A DNA stretch of 64,000 nucleotides, from assembly GCA_905233895.1 (NCBI GenBank), contig CAJOFL010000003.1:39117-103116 (forward strand). Direction: 5' to 3'. Below, in pieces: positions 19,583 through 28,319 of this stretch. The stretch comes from an uncultured Bacteroidales bacterium (GTDB lineage Bacteria > Bacteroidota > Bacteroidia > Bacteroidales > P3). A program made the position numbers and the translations under genes. How positions within the stretch are numbered: the stretch's first letter is position 1; each line of letters begins with the position of its first letter. The notes below the pieces were generated by a model. The model worked only from the letters and a program-made list of their open reading frames with translations, made no database searches and had not been told where the DNA came from.

Positions 19583-19617
19583 AAAAGAAGAAGTCCGCGT
19601 CGCGGACTTCTTCTTTT
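19583..19617. terminator. Bidirectional intrinsic terminator
   Basis: Inverted repeat of 17 bases per arm around GTCCGCG/CGCGGAC flanked by A-rich and T-rich arms, directly after the kinase stop and 20 bases before the 3' end of the convergent protease gene. Works as a hairpin with U-tract in both directions. Confidence 0.85.
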
Positions 19618-19637
19618 ATTTCATTCATCAATAATAT

Positions 19638-21116
19638 TTATCGAACAATGAACTTGCCTGCACTGCCACCAAGACGGTAGATGTAGATGCCGGCAGGCAT
19701 ATTGGCCACATTGAGGGTCACTTCACCAGAGCCGGGTTGTATGCGGCGGGTGGCGACCATCTTGCCATCGAGGCTAAACACCTGCATGTCGGCAGCCATA
19801 GTGGTGCTGTAGGGCAGGTAAACGGTCTGCATGGCGGGATTGGGATAGGCTGGATTGAGCACGGTGTTGCCTTCAACGGTCTCGATAGCGGTCAGGAAAT
19901 CGATGCTTGTCGAGTCGGCATGAGGAGGAACCATACCCGTGATATGCTCCTGACCCACATTGAAGTTATAACCGTAGCCGCTGGGAGTGACTTGGGTGTT
20001 TTCGCGCAGGTTGAAGTAGCCGTCGCCACCGCCTTCCCAACCCCAGTTCAAATAGTACTGGTTCTGGTTATCGGTACGGTAGCCGCAGCATACCCAAGCG
20101 TGACCTGCTGCATCGGCACCGCCACCAGTCGAGGAAGAACCAGCCATATAGACCGGACGACGAAGCAAGAGGTCGTTACGCATCGTGGTGAGGAAGTTGT
20201 CAGTCGAAGTATTGGAGCGACGAAGCAACGTACCAGTCTCATATTTGAAATAGGCACCCATGCCCATCAGGGCTGAAGCCGAACTGGTTCCGCTGCCGTC
20301 AATACCGTAGTCCATACGAACCGCGACACCGGCTGCAAAACTGAGGAGAGCCACCTGATTGATCGATTCGACCGGGGTGGACGGATAGAGTTTGTTGGGC
20401 ATTTTGGTATAGTCGAAACGGAGGGTATCGAACCAGAGGCTCACCGGATAATGCGAGGTTTCAGTCCTATAATTCATAACTCCGCCGGTTGCAGCTATGG
20501 GGAAAGCATAGTAGTGCATAATCTGCGCTATAGCGGTAGCGACACAGCCGGTATAAGTGTACTTGTTTGCATCCGAGTCATAGGGGCAGAATTTATTGTA
20601 GGTCGGGTTGCGGTTCGAACCCTGACCCCAAGTCTCGTTCATAAGTTTGATACGGGGGCTGCCGTCCTTGGCGTTTGCATTGAGCGTACGGTCGAAGAGG
20701 GCGGTCCACTCGGCCATATCGTCGTATTTGCCGTCCACGTCAAGTACCTGAAGTTCCGAAATAACTGAAGCATAACCTTCCACCCACCAGCGCATATTTT
20801 CGGGGAGTTGCTCCCAGGGGGCCAGGTTGCCTTCGTCGTTGAATCCGACCACAGGGTCGATAACGGTAGAGGCGGCCATAATAATCCAACCCCAGTCACT
20901 GACGTTGAAGACATAAGCCGCAGGCACGGAAAGGTCTTCGTTGTCAATCTGATGGATAAGGGTCAGCTCGGCGGGCTTAACATCGTTCATCGAGTTGCGC
21001 TCCATGTAGTAGGCAGCGGCCTCACGAGCCTCCTCGACCGATACATTGCGGGCACCCGCAGCGAACGGGGCGACGAGCATCGCCACGAACAGCATTGAAT
21101 GGACTAACTTTTTCAT
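19638..21116 (-). CDS. C10 family (streptopain-like) cysteine protease with T9SS sorting domain
   Basis: 492 residues from the ATG at 21116, which gives a standard signal peptide (cut near AAGA); the ORF-track start nine codons earlier is possible. A Spi-like propeptide (about 22-130) precedes the C10 catalytic domain: nucleophile in 'YTGCVATAIAQIMHYY' and histidine in 'GHAWVCCGY'. The last 75 residues ('NPAYPNPAMQTVYLPY', 'VFSLDGKMV', 'MPAGIYIYRL', end KFIVR) form a type A C-terminal domain recognised by the type IX secretion system. So the protein is probably exported through the outer membrane and either attached or released. Comparable to PrtT and interpain. Confidence 0.93.
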   Translation of the reverse strand: MKKLVHSMLFVAMLVAPFAAGARNVSVEEAREAAAYYMERNSMNDVKPAELTLIHQIDNEDLSVPAAYVFNVSDWGWIIMAASTVIDPVVGFNDEGNLAPWEQLPENMRWWVEGYASVISELQVLDVDGKYDDMAEWTALFDRTLNANAKDGSPRIKLMNETWGQGSNRNPTYNKFCPYDSDANKYTYTGCVATAIAQIMHYYAFPIAATGGVMNYRTETSHYPVSLWFDTLRFDYTKMPNKLYPSTPVESINQVALLSFAAGVAVRMDYGIDGSGTSSASALMGMGAYFKYETGTLLRRSNTSTDNFLTTMRNDLLLRRPVYMAGSSSTGGGADAAGHAWVCCGYRTDNQNQYYLNWGWEGGGDGYFNLRENTQVTPSGYGYNFNVGQEHITGMVPPHADSTSIDFLTAIETVEGNTVLNPAYPNPAMQTVYLPYSTTMAADMQVFSLDGKMVATRRIQPGSGEVTLNVANMPAGIYIYRLGGSAGKFIVR

Positions 21117-21158
21117 TTTGTATAATATTACTTGTTTTTTCACTACTTTTCAAAGATG

Positions 21159-21189
21159 CAAAAGTACACATTTTTTTGATACTGACAAA
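21159..21189 (-). promoter_or_regulatory. Promoter of the C10 protease gene
   Basis: Minus strand TTTG (21186-21189) and TACTTTTG (21159-21166), 19-base spacer, 43 bases upstream of the chosen ATG. Canonical Bacteroidota promoter. Confidence 0.7.
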
Positions 21190-21258
21190 TTTTTTTTCAC
21201 CGCCACTTCTACAACACAATAAATATTCGCGTTTTATGTTACTGATAATGTGGAAAAC

Positions 21259-23151
21259 ATGACCGTATACTTCTCACGTCTGCGCGAGTTGGTCGGGCTT
21301 GAACTGGCCGAGGAGCAGTCGGCATATCGCCGTTCAATTGACGAGATGCGCAGTATGCTTGGAGGCAGCGTGTGCGAACCTTCGTGCCGCTACCCCGTCA
21401 GCATGGGCGGAAACGACTATAACGCCCTCGGTCAATTGACTCTAGAACTTCGTTACGACACCCTTGAAAGCGAGATTGAGTTGGATTTTGAACCCGGGAA
21501 ACCAGTTTCGTTCTTCTACCTCGCGGGCGATACCGTCAAAGAGTCACCCCATACCGCCTACGTCGAACAAGTCGGCGACGGGCGTATGGTGGTGAGCCTG
21601 CCCGGAAAAAGTGCATTGCAGAGCTTGCGCGACCTAGCCGACCACCACCTGATAGGGGTGCAACTTGGAGTGGACAACACATCCTACCGCGTGATGGACA
21701 GCGCTTTGCGCGAAGCAGAGCATAGCGAGCGAGAACGGTTTGTGCAACTGCGCAACGTCATACTCGGCAACGCCGCACCCACCTTCCGCCACCTTCCCGC
21801 CCTCTCGTTCCCTTGGCTCAACCGCAGTCAGCAAAGGGCCATCCAGCGTGTGGTTGAGGCCGGCGAGGTGGCCATAGTCCACGGTCCTCCGGGAACTGGC
21901 AAAACCACCACACTGGTAGAGGCTATCATCGAAACGCTGCAGCGTGAGACACAAGTGCTTGTTTGCGCCCCGTCGAATGCAGCCGTCGACTGGATTAGCG
22001 AGCAATTGATGCGACGCAGCGTCCATGTGCTCCGTGTGGGCAACCCGCTGCGCATGAGCGACGAGATGCTCGACTGCAGCTACGAGCGCCGTTATGCCGC
22101 CCATCCCGACTACCACGAACTCTGGAGCATCCGCAAAGAACTGCGCACATCACCTGCCGACAGTCGCCGGCAACGCCTCCAGAGTCGTGCCACCGAACTG
22201 GAAATCAAGATAGACAACGATCTTTTCGCTCAAGCACGGGTGGTCAGTTGCACCCTCATAGGCAGCGCCTACCGCATGATGGAGCGCCGTCGTTTCTCCA
22301 CTCTCTTCATCGACGAGGCCGCACAAGCTCTAGAACCCGCCTGCTGGGCCGCCATACTCAAAGCCGACCGCGTGGTGATGGGCGGCGACCATCAGCAGTT
22401 GCCGCCCACAGTGAAATGCCTCGCCGCTCTCAAGGGAGGCCTTTCCGACACACTGATGCAGAAACTTGTGGCCCGATGGCCGCAATGCGTCGAATTGCTG
22501 ACGGTGCAGTACCGCATGAACCGCGACATCATGGCCTTCCCGTCACGCTGGTTCTATGGTGGGAAGCTACAGGCTGCACCTGAGGCCGCCGACCGTATGG
22601 TGAGCCCCCTTGACACCCCGCTCATGTGGCTCGACACCTCCGAAAATTCAGAATATTCAGATTATTCCGAAAAAGAAAAAAGAAACCGCACCGGTTCTCT
22701 TACCAATAGCGAAGAGGCCAAACTGGTGATACACACACTGCGCGACTATATCGACATGATTTCGCCACAAAGAATCGAGAGCGAACGGATAGATTTCGGA
22801 ATAATCACACCTTATCGCGGTCAGGCGCGCTTGATACGACGCCTGCTGCGCCTGCAGCACTACTTCCGTCGCCTGCGGCGCCAGATTACCGTAGGCACCG
22901 TCGACGGTTTCCAAGGGCAGGAGCGCGACGTGATAGTCATCAGCCTCGTGCGCGACAACGCCGACGGCAATATCGGATTCCTGCGCGACTTGCGCCGTAT
23001 GAATGTGGCCATTACCCGCGCACGTATGAAACTGATTATTATAGGCAACGTCCAGACCTTAAGCCGCCACCGCTTTTACCGCGAACTGGCCGCCCATATC
23101 CGCCACCACGGCGAGATAGTGTCGGTGCAACCAGCTGTTACCGGCGATTGA
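21259..23151 (+). CDS. SF1B DNA/RNA helicase, UPF1/IGHMBP2-like
   Basis: About 630 residues; start taken as ATG 21259 (the GTG at 21250 is three codons upstream in frame). N-terminal beta-barrel region (about 60-180), then helicase motifs in order: Q/I 'SQQRAIQR' and 'GPPGTGKTTTLVEA', II 'DEAAQALE', III 'GDHQQLPPTV', IV 'QYRMNRDIM', V 'GTVDGFQGQERDVIVIS', VI 'NVAITRARMKL'. A 5'-3' SF1B helicase by family; the physiological role of such bacterial proteins is not settled. Its 3' end overlaps the convergent zinc peptidase gene by 14 bases. Confidence 0.9.
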   Translation: MTVYFSRLRELVGLELAEEQSAYRRSIDEMRSMLGGSVCEPSCRYPVSMGGNDYNALGQLTLELRYDTLESEIELDFEPGKPVSFFYLAGDTVKESPHTAYVEQVGDGRMVVSLPGKSALQSLRDLADHHLIGVQLGVDNTSYRVMDSALREAEHSERERFVQLRNVILGNAAPTFRHLPALSFPWLNRSQQRAIQRVVEAGEVAIVHGPPGTGKTTTLVEAIIETLQRETQVLVCAPSNAAVDWISEQLMRRSVHVLRVGNPLRMSDEMLDCSYERRYAAHPDYHELWSIRKELRTSPADSRRQRLQSRATELEIKIDNDLFAQARVVSCTLIGSAYRMMERRRFSTLFIDEAAQALEPACWAAILKADRVVMGGDHQQLPPTVKCLAALKGGLSDTLMQKLVARWPQCVELLTVQYRMNRDIMAFPSRWFYGGKLQAAPEAADRMVSPLDTPLMWLDTSENSEYSDYSEKEKRNRTGSLTNSEEAKLVIHTLRDYIDMISPQRIESERIDFGIITPYRGQARLIRRLLRLQHYFRRLRRQITVGTVDGFQGQERDVIVISLVRDNADGNIGFLRDLRRMNVAITRARMKLIIIGNVQTLSRHRFYRELAAHIRHHGEIVSVQPAVTGD

Positions 23152-23866
23152 GGTAGATCATCACGTAGTAGGCGAGGGTGGCAAGGCTGGTGACGGCGGC
23201 CATCACGTAGGTGTAGGCGGCGGAACGGAGGGCGCTCTCGGCATAGCGGTGTGTGTCGCGGCTGGTAATCTCGCGCTGCTGTATCCACTTCAAGGCACGT
23301 GCCGATGCGTTAATCTCGACAGGAAGGGTGACTACCGAGAAGAGGGTGCTCATGGCAAAGAGGCCTATACCTACGAGCAGCAATGCCGGGAAGACACGCA
23401 CCAGCAACAGTCCGGCCAGCAATATCCACGATACAAACTTACTGCTGAAGTTCACAATCGGCACCAAGGCGGTGCGTAGACCCAACGGTCCATAGGCAAC
23501 GGCATGCTGTACAGCATGGCCACACTCGTGGGCGGCCACCGCAGCGGCGGCGACGCTGGTGCCGTTGTATACAGCGGGGCTGAGGTTGAGGGTACGGTTG
23601 ACGGGGTTGTAGTGGTCGGTCAGGGTACCCTGCACCATCTGTATCTGCACGTTGTGGATGTCATGATCGAGAAGCATACGCTCGGCCACCTCGCGGCCGG
23701 TGAGACCACCTTCGGTGCGAATGGACTCGTATTTCTTGAACTTGCGCTCGACGTTCTTGCTGACTATCATCGAAATGACAGTCAAAGCGATGAACACCAC
23801 CCACATCAGGCTGCTGCCCGACGCATGCGCTGTAGCTGCTTGGAGGAGGATGAACTGGGATATCAT
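23138..23866 (-). CDS. Neutral zinc metallopeptidase, YugP-like membrane protein
   Basis: 242 residues. A hydrophobic N-terminus (about 18-36), a charged segment with 'LTGREVAERMLLDHDI', the zinc motif 'AAHECGHAVQHA' (HExxH variant HECGH) at about residue 110, then three hydrophobic segments. This is the plan of the Zn-dependent peptidase 2 (YugP) family, a membrane-anchored group of unknown substrate. Lies 46 bases downstream of the two DUF3857 genes on the same strand. Confidence 0.88.
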   Translation of the reverse strand: MISQFILLQAATAHASGSSLMWVVFIALTVISMIVSKNVERKFKKYESIRTEGGLTGREVAERMLLDHDIHNVQIQMVQGTLTDHYNPVNRTLNLSPAVYNGTSVAAAAVAAHECGHAVQHAVAYGPLGLRTALVPIVNFSSKFVSWILLAGLLLVRVFPALLLVGIGLFAMSTLFSVVTLPVEINASARALKWIQQREITSRDTHRYAESALRSAAYTYVMAAVTSLATLAYYVMIYLNRR

Positions 23867-23912
23867 TTTGGGGGCAGTTAAGTAGTTAAGGTAATAATAC
23901 CTTCATTTGAAG

Positions 23913-25421
23913 TTATTTTGCGCGGAAAAGCACGGTCTCATCGGTAGTATTCCAAGCAGCCATGAGTTGACGGTACTTGGCGTAGTCCTCAACGGGGATA
24001 AGGCTCTTCTCAATCTTGAGGCTGCGGACGATACGAAGTTTCTTTCCGCTCTGCTTGACGGTCACCTTAACACTGCCTACGCCGTCGAAGGATAGTTTGC
24101 GGCTAACGGCCTTACCAACCATCTTGACTCCAGCAGGCAGGTTGTATGTTTGGTCGGCCTGGATATCGCAAGCCGAGGCCTGGAGCGGAGTGGTGCGTAC
24201 CAGCGGAAGCTGTGCGGCACTTATCCACGGGTCGCGCTCGCCTTCGAAGGCAATGAAGGGAATCGGGAAACTGAAGAAGCCGTCCTCAAGGGTGTCGAGG
24301 GTTGCATCGAATGTGGCTTTAGCGTTAAGTGTACGGACTTCGTCGCGGGCTTTACCATAGAGGCTTATATGAGACTTGTTGCGGACAGAGAGGCGGTACT
24401 CGAGAGTATCAATATAAACGGCCACCTCGTCGCTGTTGTCACCGGCAACATTGGCGCGGTAACCCTCGGCATTGAAGATTGCGGCGAGCAGGACGGCTTT
24501 GTCGACGGCGGTACCGCAGCCGCTCTGCCACACCTCGTCAGGGGTGGCGTGGCGGTAGCCGAGATGCGAGGGCTGGATATCATTGAGGTGGATATTGTCT
24601 ACCACATAATTGCGGGCTTTGACAATATTCTCCATGGCACGGCCGTTCATCACCTGGCCCATCACATCGGCAGCACCATCGAAGGGCTCCTGGTCGAAGG
24701 CGGGGATAAACTCGGGAACACCGTTGAAGAGGCGCAGGGTGGGCACTATATCTTCAGGCATGTAGGGCTCGCGCGGGGCCTGCGACATATCGGTAAGTTC
24801 AAAGAGGAGCGTAATGGGAGAAACTGTGTTTTTGTCAGTGGTGCCCGAGATGGTGCGTGTCAGCTTGTCGGCTGGCAAATAGTCGAGGCCCGAGAACTTG
24901 AATTCCACTTCCATATCGGCGGGATATTGCACCTTCACCTCCATTTTCTCAACCGGGCATTCACGCTGCAGCGGGATGCTCTCACGGAGGAGGTTATACT
25001 GGCGGTGTATGGTGTAGTCGACCACAATAGTGCAGCCCAGTTCCATGCCGGTGTGCACCATAGCCAGTTCGCGCATGTGGTTGAAACGGCCACAGTCGGC
25101 GCACTCGGAGGGGAGCTGATAGACGAAGGCGTTCTGCGGCATGTTGACGCGGGTGCCGTCTTTCTGGACGGTATACACCTCGTTGACGGTCAGTTCTTCG
25201 AGGTCGGGGTTATAAACCACGAAGGTCTCGCCTTTGTCGGCGTAAGCGGTGAGTGCACGGTTGCGAAGAATCTGCACCTCGTGGCGATAATGGTAGTCGC
25301 TGGTGCCATCGGCGTTGAGGGTCCACTCATAACGCAGGAGCTTATAGACGGCATCTGGCTCTTGTGCAAAAACACTTGCTCCAAACAGGACTGCAATTGT
25401 CAATATAGCTATCTTCTTCAT
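23913..25421 (-). CDS. DUF3857 protein with degenerate transglutaminase-like domain
   Basis: 502 residues, signal peptide about 1-19. Organisation: DUF3857 beta-rich domain (about 20-250) followed by a transglutaminase-like domain (about 270-400) and a C-terminal sandwich. The nucleophile position is present ('QSGCGTAVDKAVLLAAIF'), but the stretch where the paralogue has 'FNHSVCAVQL' and 'LDPTW' here reads 'SDEVAVYIDTLEYRLS', so the catalytic His and Asp seem absent. It may be a binding rather than catalytic protein. Sits 33 bases downstream of its larger paralogue. Confidence 0.85.
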   Translation of the reverse strand: MKKIAILTIAVLFGASVFAQEPDAVYKLLRYEWTLNADGTSDYHYRHEVQILRNRALTAYADKGETFVVYNPDLEELTVNEVYTVQKDGTRVNMPQNAFVYQLPSECADCGRFNHMRELAMVHTGMELGCTIVVDYTIHRQYNLLRESIPLQRECPVEKMEVKVQYPADMEVEFKFSGLDYLPADKLTRTISGTTDKNTVSPITLLFELTDMSQAPREPYMPEDIVPTLRLFNGVPEFIPAFDQEPFDGAADVMGQVMNGRAMENIVKARNYVVDNIHLNDIQPSHLGYRHATPDEVWQSGCGTAVDKAVLLAAIFNAEGYRANVAGDNSDEVAVYIDTLEYRLSVRNKSHISLYGKARDEVRTLNAKATFDATLDTLEDGFFSFPIPFIAFEGERDPWISAAQLPLVRTTPLQASACDIQADQTYNLPAGVKMVGKAVSRKLSFDGVGSVKVTVKQSGKKLRIVRSLKIEKSLIPVEDYAKYRQLMAAWNTTDETVLFRAK

Positions 25422-25454
25422 AATGTGTATTGTCTTAACTACTTAACTTCTAAA

Positions 25455-27449
25455 CTACTTGGTTAGTATCACCGGAGTCTCGGACAGTTTGCGCTGGCTG
25501 AGCGCGACGGCGCGGAAGGCTGGCCAGTCCTCGGCCTCGTAGCGGCGCTTGCTGAAGACGGCCTGCTCGCCGAATGAGAGTTTGTTCCCGTCGAGCTGGA
25601 AGCCGCAGCCGAAGGAGGCCACCGGGTCGGCAAGCCCGTCGACCATCGGGTAGTGCAGCATGGCGGGGGCAAAAGGCAGGGTAATCGTCTCGCGAATGTC
25701 GACCAGGCGCGAGCAGCGGTCGCTGAAGGGCTGTGTGCGGGTCTCGGGGGTAAGGTCGAAATAGAGGTGACCCATGGCACGGCTGTAGAATCCGCGGGCC
25801 GAGAGCGGGATGAACGAGATGACGTCCTTGCTGACGGTGGCGTAGCTGGGGATGGAGAAGGTGTAGGTGATGCTCACCGGCTGGTCGAGGTAACGGTCGG
25901 GGTCGGTGTAGCTGATATCGGTGATCTCCGCGTTGGGGGCGATGCGAAGGAGCTCCATCTCAAGATTCTGGCGCCACTGGCTCTGCGGGGCGGAGAAGAC
26001 ACCGCGCACGGCGGCATCGCTCTGGCCCTCGGCAGTGACGGTTATGCTACCACGAAGGGTGCCGTCGGCGGCAATCGTGCTGTTGGCAATGATACGGACG
26101 TAGTGGTTCTCGGCGGGCGATACAGGCGTTTCCATGAGGTCACAGCCCTCGGCTGTGCCGATAAGATAGCCTTGCTGCTGCTCGGCGCTGCTCCAGAGCT
26201 CGCGCACGTTGGGTACCCAGGTGGGGTCGAGCATAAGGAACTCGCCGTTGCGGAGCTGGACGGCGCAGACCGAATGGTTGAACTGGTCGGCGGGGATGCG
26301 GTCGATACGCTCGCCGGCCATGGTCATGGCGGCATAAGCCTTGAATCCGGCGGCACGGAGGAAGGAGATAAGGGTGGAGGCCTTATCCTTGCAGACACCG
26401 CAGCGGTCGGTGTAGTTCATCTCGGCGCTGTGAAGCGTGAAGCCCTCGCCAGGGCCCATGGAGATGCCTGCGTAGCGAATATTGTCGGCCACCCAGTGGG
26501 TGAGGCGTGAGATGGAGTCCATCTCGTCCTTGGCACCGCGGAGCAGCTCGTTGACCTTTTTCTGCACGGCGGGAGTGGGCACAAAGGAGCCGTAGTCCTC
26601 GTTGACGCCGAAGAACCAGCGGCTTTTGGCCTGCCAGTCGGGGCTGGTAGAGAGAAGGAGCTTGCACTGGATGTCGTTGTCGGCCCATGCACGGGGTTCG
26701 CGCTTGAGGGGCATGATGTCGTTATGGCTCGCGAAGGTGTAGAGCGAGCGGCCCGCTTCGTCGGCAGCCACGCGGCTGATGTCCAGTTCACCATTGTATA
26801 CCTTGTAGCGGAGCACCTTGGTGTCGAGGATGTTGAGTTGGTAGACCTTGGAGAGGACGGGCTGGTCGCTCCAGAAGGGCACAATGTCGTAGAAATGGCC
26901 GCGCATAGGTGGCACATAACGGGCATCGTCGTCGGGCAAGGCGGCGAAGGTGCCGTTCAAGCCGTCGGCTGCATCGTCGGCCAGGAGGGCGTAGGTGTAG
27001 CCTTTCTTGTAAGTCCAGTACTCGAGTTCGTCGCCGACATCGAGGTGGCCCACTTCGACCATTTTCTGGCTAGCTCCCCAGTAAATCATGCGGGCAGGAG
27101 CAACATAGTCGTAGACTGGCACATTCTCCTCGCGCTCAGGCCAAACGAGGGTGTCGGTCTTGCCAGAGACACGGTGAACCAGAACACCGCGGAGCTCGCA
27201 GTAGGCCGAGAGGGGGTCGTAGTCCATCTTGACAGTGCTCCACCGGGCGCAGCCCTCGAACGAATACATGCGTATCCGCTTGTGGGTCAGCACATGGCTC
27301 AAGCCGCTCTCCTCCATGTAAACTCCGGTAGAGTCGAAGAGGGTGACGGTCTTGCTGCCAGTGTACTTGTTGGGCAGTGCATGGTGCTGGGCGGCAGCGC
27401 TGCCAAAAAGCAAAATAGCTAACGCAAAAAGCAATAATCTGTTTTTCAT
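25455..27449 (-). CDS. DUF3857 / transglutaminase-like secreted protein
   Basis: 664 residues, signal peptide about 1-20. DUF3857 region up to about 300, then a transglutaminase-like core with an apparently complete Cys-His-Asp triad: 'TDRCGVCKDKASTLISF', 'FNHSVCAVQL', 'MLDPTW'. C-terminal beta-sandwich to the end. The family is common in Bacteroidota, often near polysaccharide or envelope genes; activity has not been settled. It is the second gene of a minus-strand operon led by a specialised NusG, 35 bases downstream of it. Confidence 0.87.
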   Translation of the reverse strand: MKNRLLLFALAILLFGSAAAQHHALPNKYTGSKTVTLFDSTGVYMEESGLSHVLTHKRIRMYSFEGCARWSTVKMDYDPLSAYCELRGVLVHRVSGKTDTLVWPEREENVPVYDYVAPARMIYWGASQKMVEVGHLDVGDELEYWTYKKGYTYALLADDAADGLNGTFAALPDDDARYVPPMRGHFYDIVPFWSDQPVLSKVYQLNILDTKVLRYKVYNGELDISRVAADEAGRSLYTFASHNDIMPLKREPRAWADNDIQCKLLLSTSPDWQAKSRWFFGVNEDYGSFVPTPAVQKKVNELLRGAKDEMDSISRLTHWVADNIRYAGISMGPGEGFTLHSAEMNYTDRCGVCKDKASTLISFLRAAGFKAYAAMTMAGERIDRIPADQFNHSVCAVQLRNGEFLMLDPTWVPNVRELWSSAEQQQGYLIGTAEGCDLMETPVSPAENHYVRIIANSTIAADGTLRGSITVTAEGQSDAAVRGVFSAPQSQWRQNLEMELLRIAPNAEITDISYTDPDRYLDQPVSITYTFSIPSYATVSKDVISFIPLSARGFYSRAMGHLYFDLTPETRTQPFSDRCSRLVDIRETITLPFAPAMLHYPMVDGLADPVASFGCGFQLDGNKLSFGEQAVFSKRRYEAEDWPAFRAVALSQRKLSETPVILTK

Positions 27450-27484
27450 TTCACATTTATTTTCATTATTTCATTTCTCATTTT

Positions 27485-28027
27485 TCACTTCTCCCATATC
27501 CCCTTGTTGTCCTCCGGTGTGTTGGCGGGAGCCAACTCGTCGCGGCGGATATGGACCACGAACGAGACATTCATCACCTCGATGCTGACAGCGAAATTGC
27601 CATCCTTGCAGCCGCGGATGAGGCGGCCCTGCATGCCAGCGAACTCGCCATTGGTGATTGTGGCCAGGGCGCCCTTGGTCAGCTTGCTAGTGTCATGGAT
27701 GAACACCTTGCGCTGGGAAGCCTCGAAAACACGTACATTATCGATGTCACGCTGCGGCACGACACACACGCTGTGGTTGCTCGTCACCAGGCCAAACACC
27801 CCTCGGGCTGTGCGCGTCATGTAGACCTCCCTCTTGTTTATCTTGGCGAAAAGGTAGCAGGGGAACATCGGTTTCTCGGGCATCTGCTCCTTCTTGAAAC
27901 GCCGATCGCGACCGGGCATCAGCGGCAGATAGACCTCTATACCAAGGCTTTGCAGGGTAGAGGCCGCAAGCCGTTCGGCTTGCGGGTAGGTCATCACGGC
28001 CGCCCATTCGTGCTCTTCGGTCAACAT
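27485..28027 (-). CDS. UpxY-type specialised NusG (transcription antiterminator)
   Basis: 180 residues. N-terminal NGN domain ('WAAVMTYPQAERLAASTLQSLGIEVYLPL', 'PCYLFAKINKREVYMTRTARGVFGLV') and C-terminal KOW domain ('LTKGALATITNGEFAGMQGRLIRG'). Such NusG paralogues load on RNA polymerase at one operon and suppress early termination; in Bacteroides they head capsule operons. Here it heads an operon of two DUF3857 proteins and a zinc peptidase and lies 16 kb from the polysaccharide locus, in the opposite direction. The target operon is inferred from position only. Confidence 0.87.
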   Translation of the reverse strand: MLTEEHEWAAVMTYPQAERLAASTLQSLGIEVYLPLMPGRDRRFKKEQMPEKPMFPCYLFAKINKREVYMTRTARGVFGLVTSNHSVCVVPQRDIDNVRVFEASQRKVFIHDTSKLTKGALATITNGEFAGMQGRLIRGCKDGNFAVSIEVMNVSFVVHIRRDELAPANTPEDNKGIWEK

Positions 28028-28125
28028 AGTTTCTTACAGCAGTTTTTGTTAGGTAAATATAACGGCCGGAAGGGCGTTTTATTGTACCCGTGACCGTTTT
28101 TTTTCTCCGTTATTAAAAATATTTG

Positions 28126-28133
28126 TATTTTTG
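28126..28133 (+). promoter_or_regulatory. Putative -7 box of the trkA operon
   Basis: TATTTTTG followed by CACCCC, a good -7 box; no clear TTTG at the expected -33 distance. If used, the transcript starts near 28140 and its leader contains the 11-base repeats at 28165-28206. Confidence 0.5.
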
Positions 28134-28164
28134 CACCCCGAAAAATGCAGTTTGGAGGGTAGGA

Positions 28165-28206
28165 GTTGATCAGGCGTTGATCAGGCGTTGATCAGGCGTT
28201 GATCAG
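28165..28206. repeat. 11-bp tandem repeat with TGATCA palindrome, 3.8 copies
   Basis: GTTGATCAGGC repeated exactly three times plus nine bases of a fourth. Each unit holds the palindrome TGATCA. Between the putative trkA promoter and the trkA start, so within the leader. The copies are identical, suggesting recent expansion or selection. Confidence 0.9.
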
Positions 28207-28319
28207 TACAAACACCCCCAAACCTACTGGCAATCAGGAGAATATAATGATTTTACCCTCGTATCGTTCTGATTGTCACTAAGTTGATAAAAACCAAAGA
28301 AAACGAAAAAAAAGTCAAT

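Noticed and set aside
24150-25466. 438-residue plus-strand ORF opposite a DUF3857 gene
   Set aside because: Antisense shadow; rich in His/Val/Gly without domain features.
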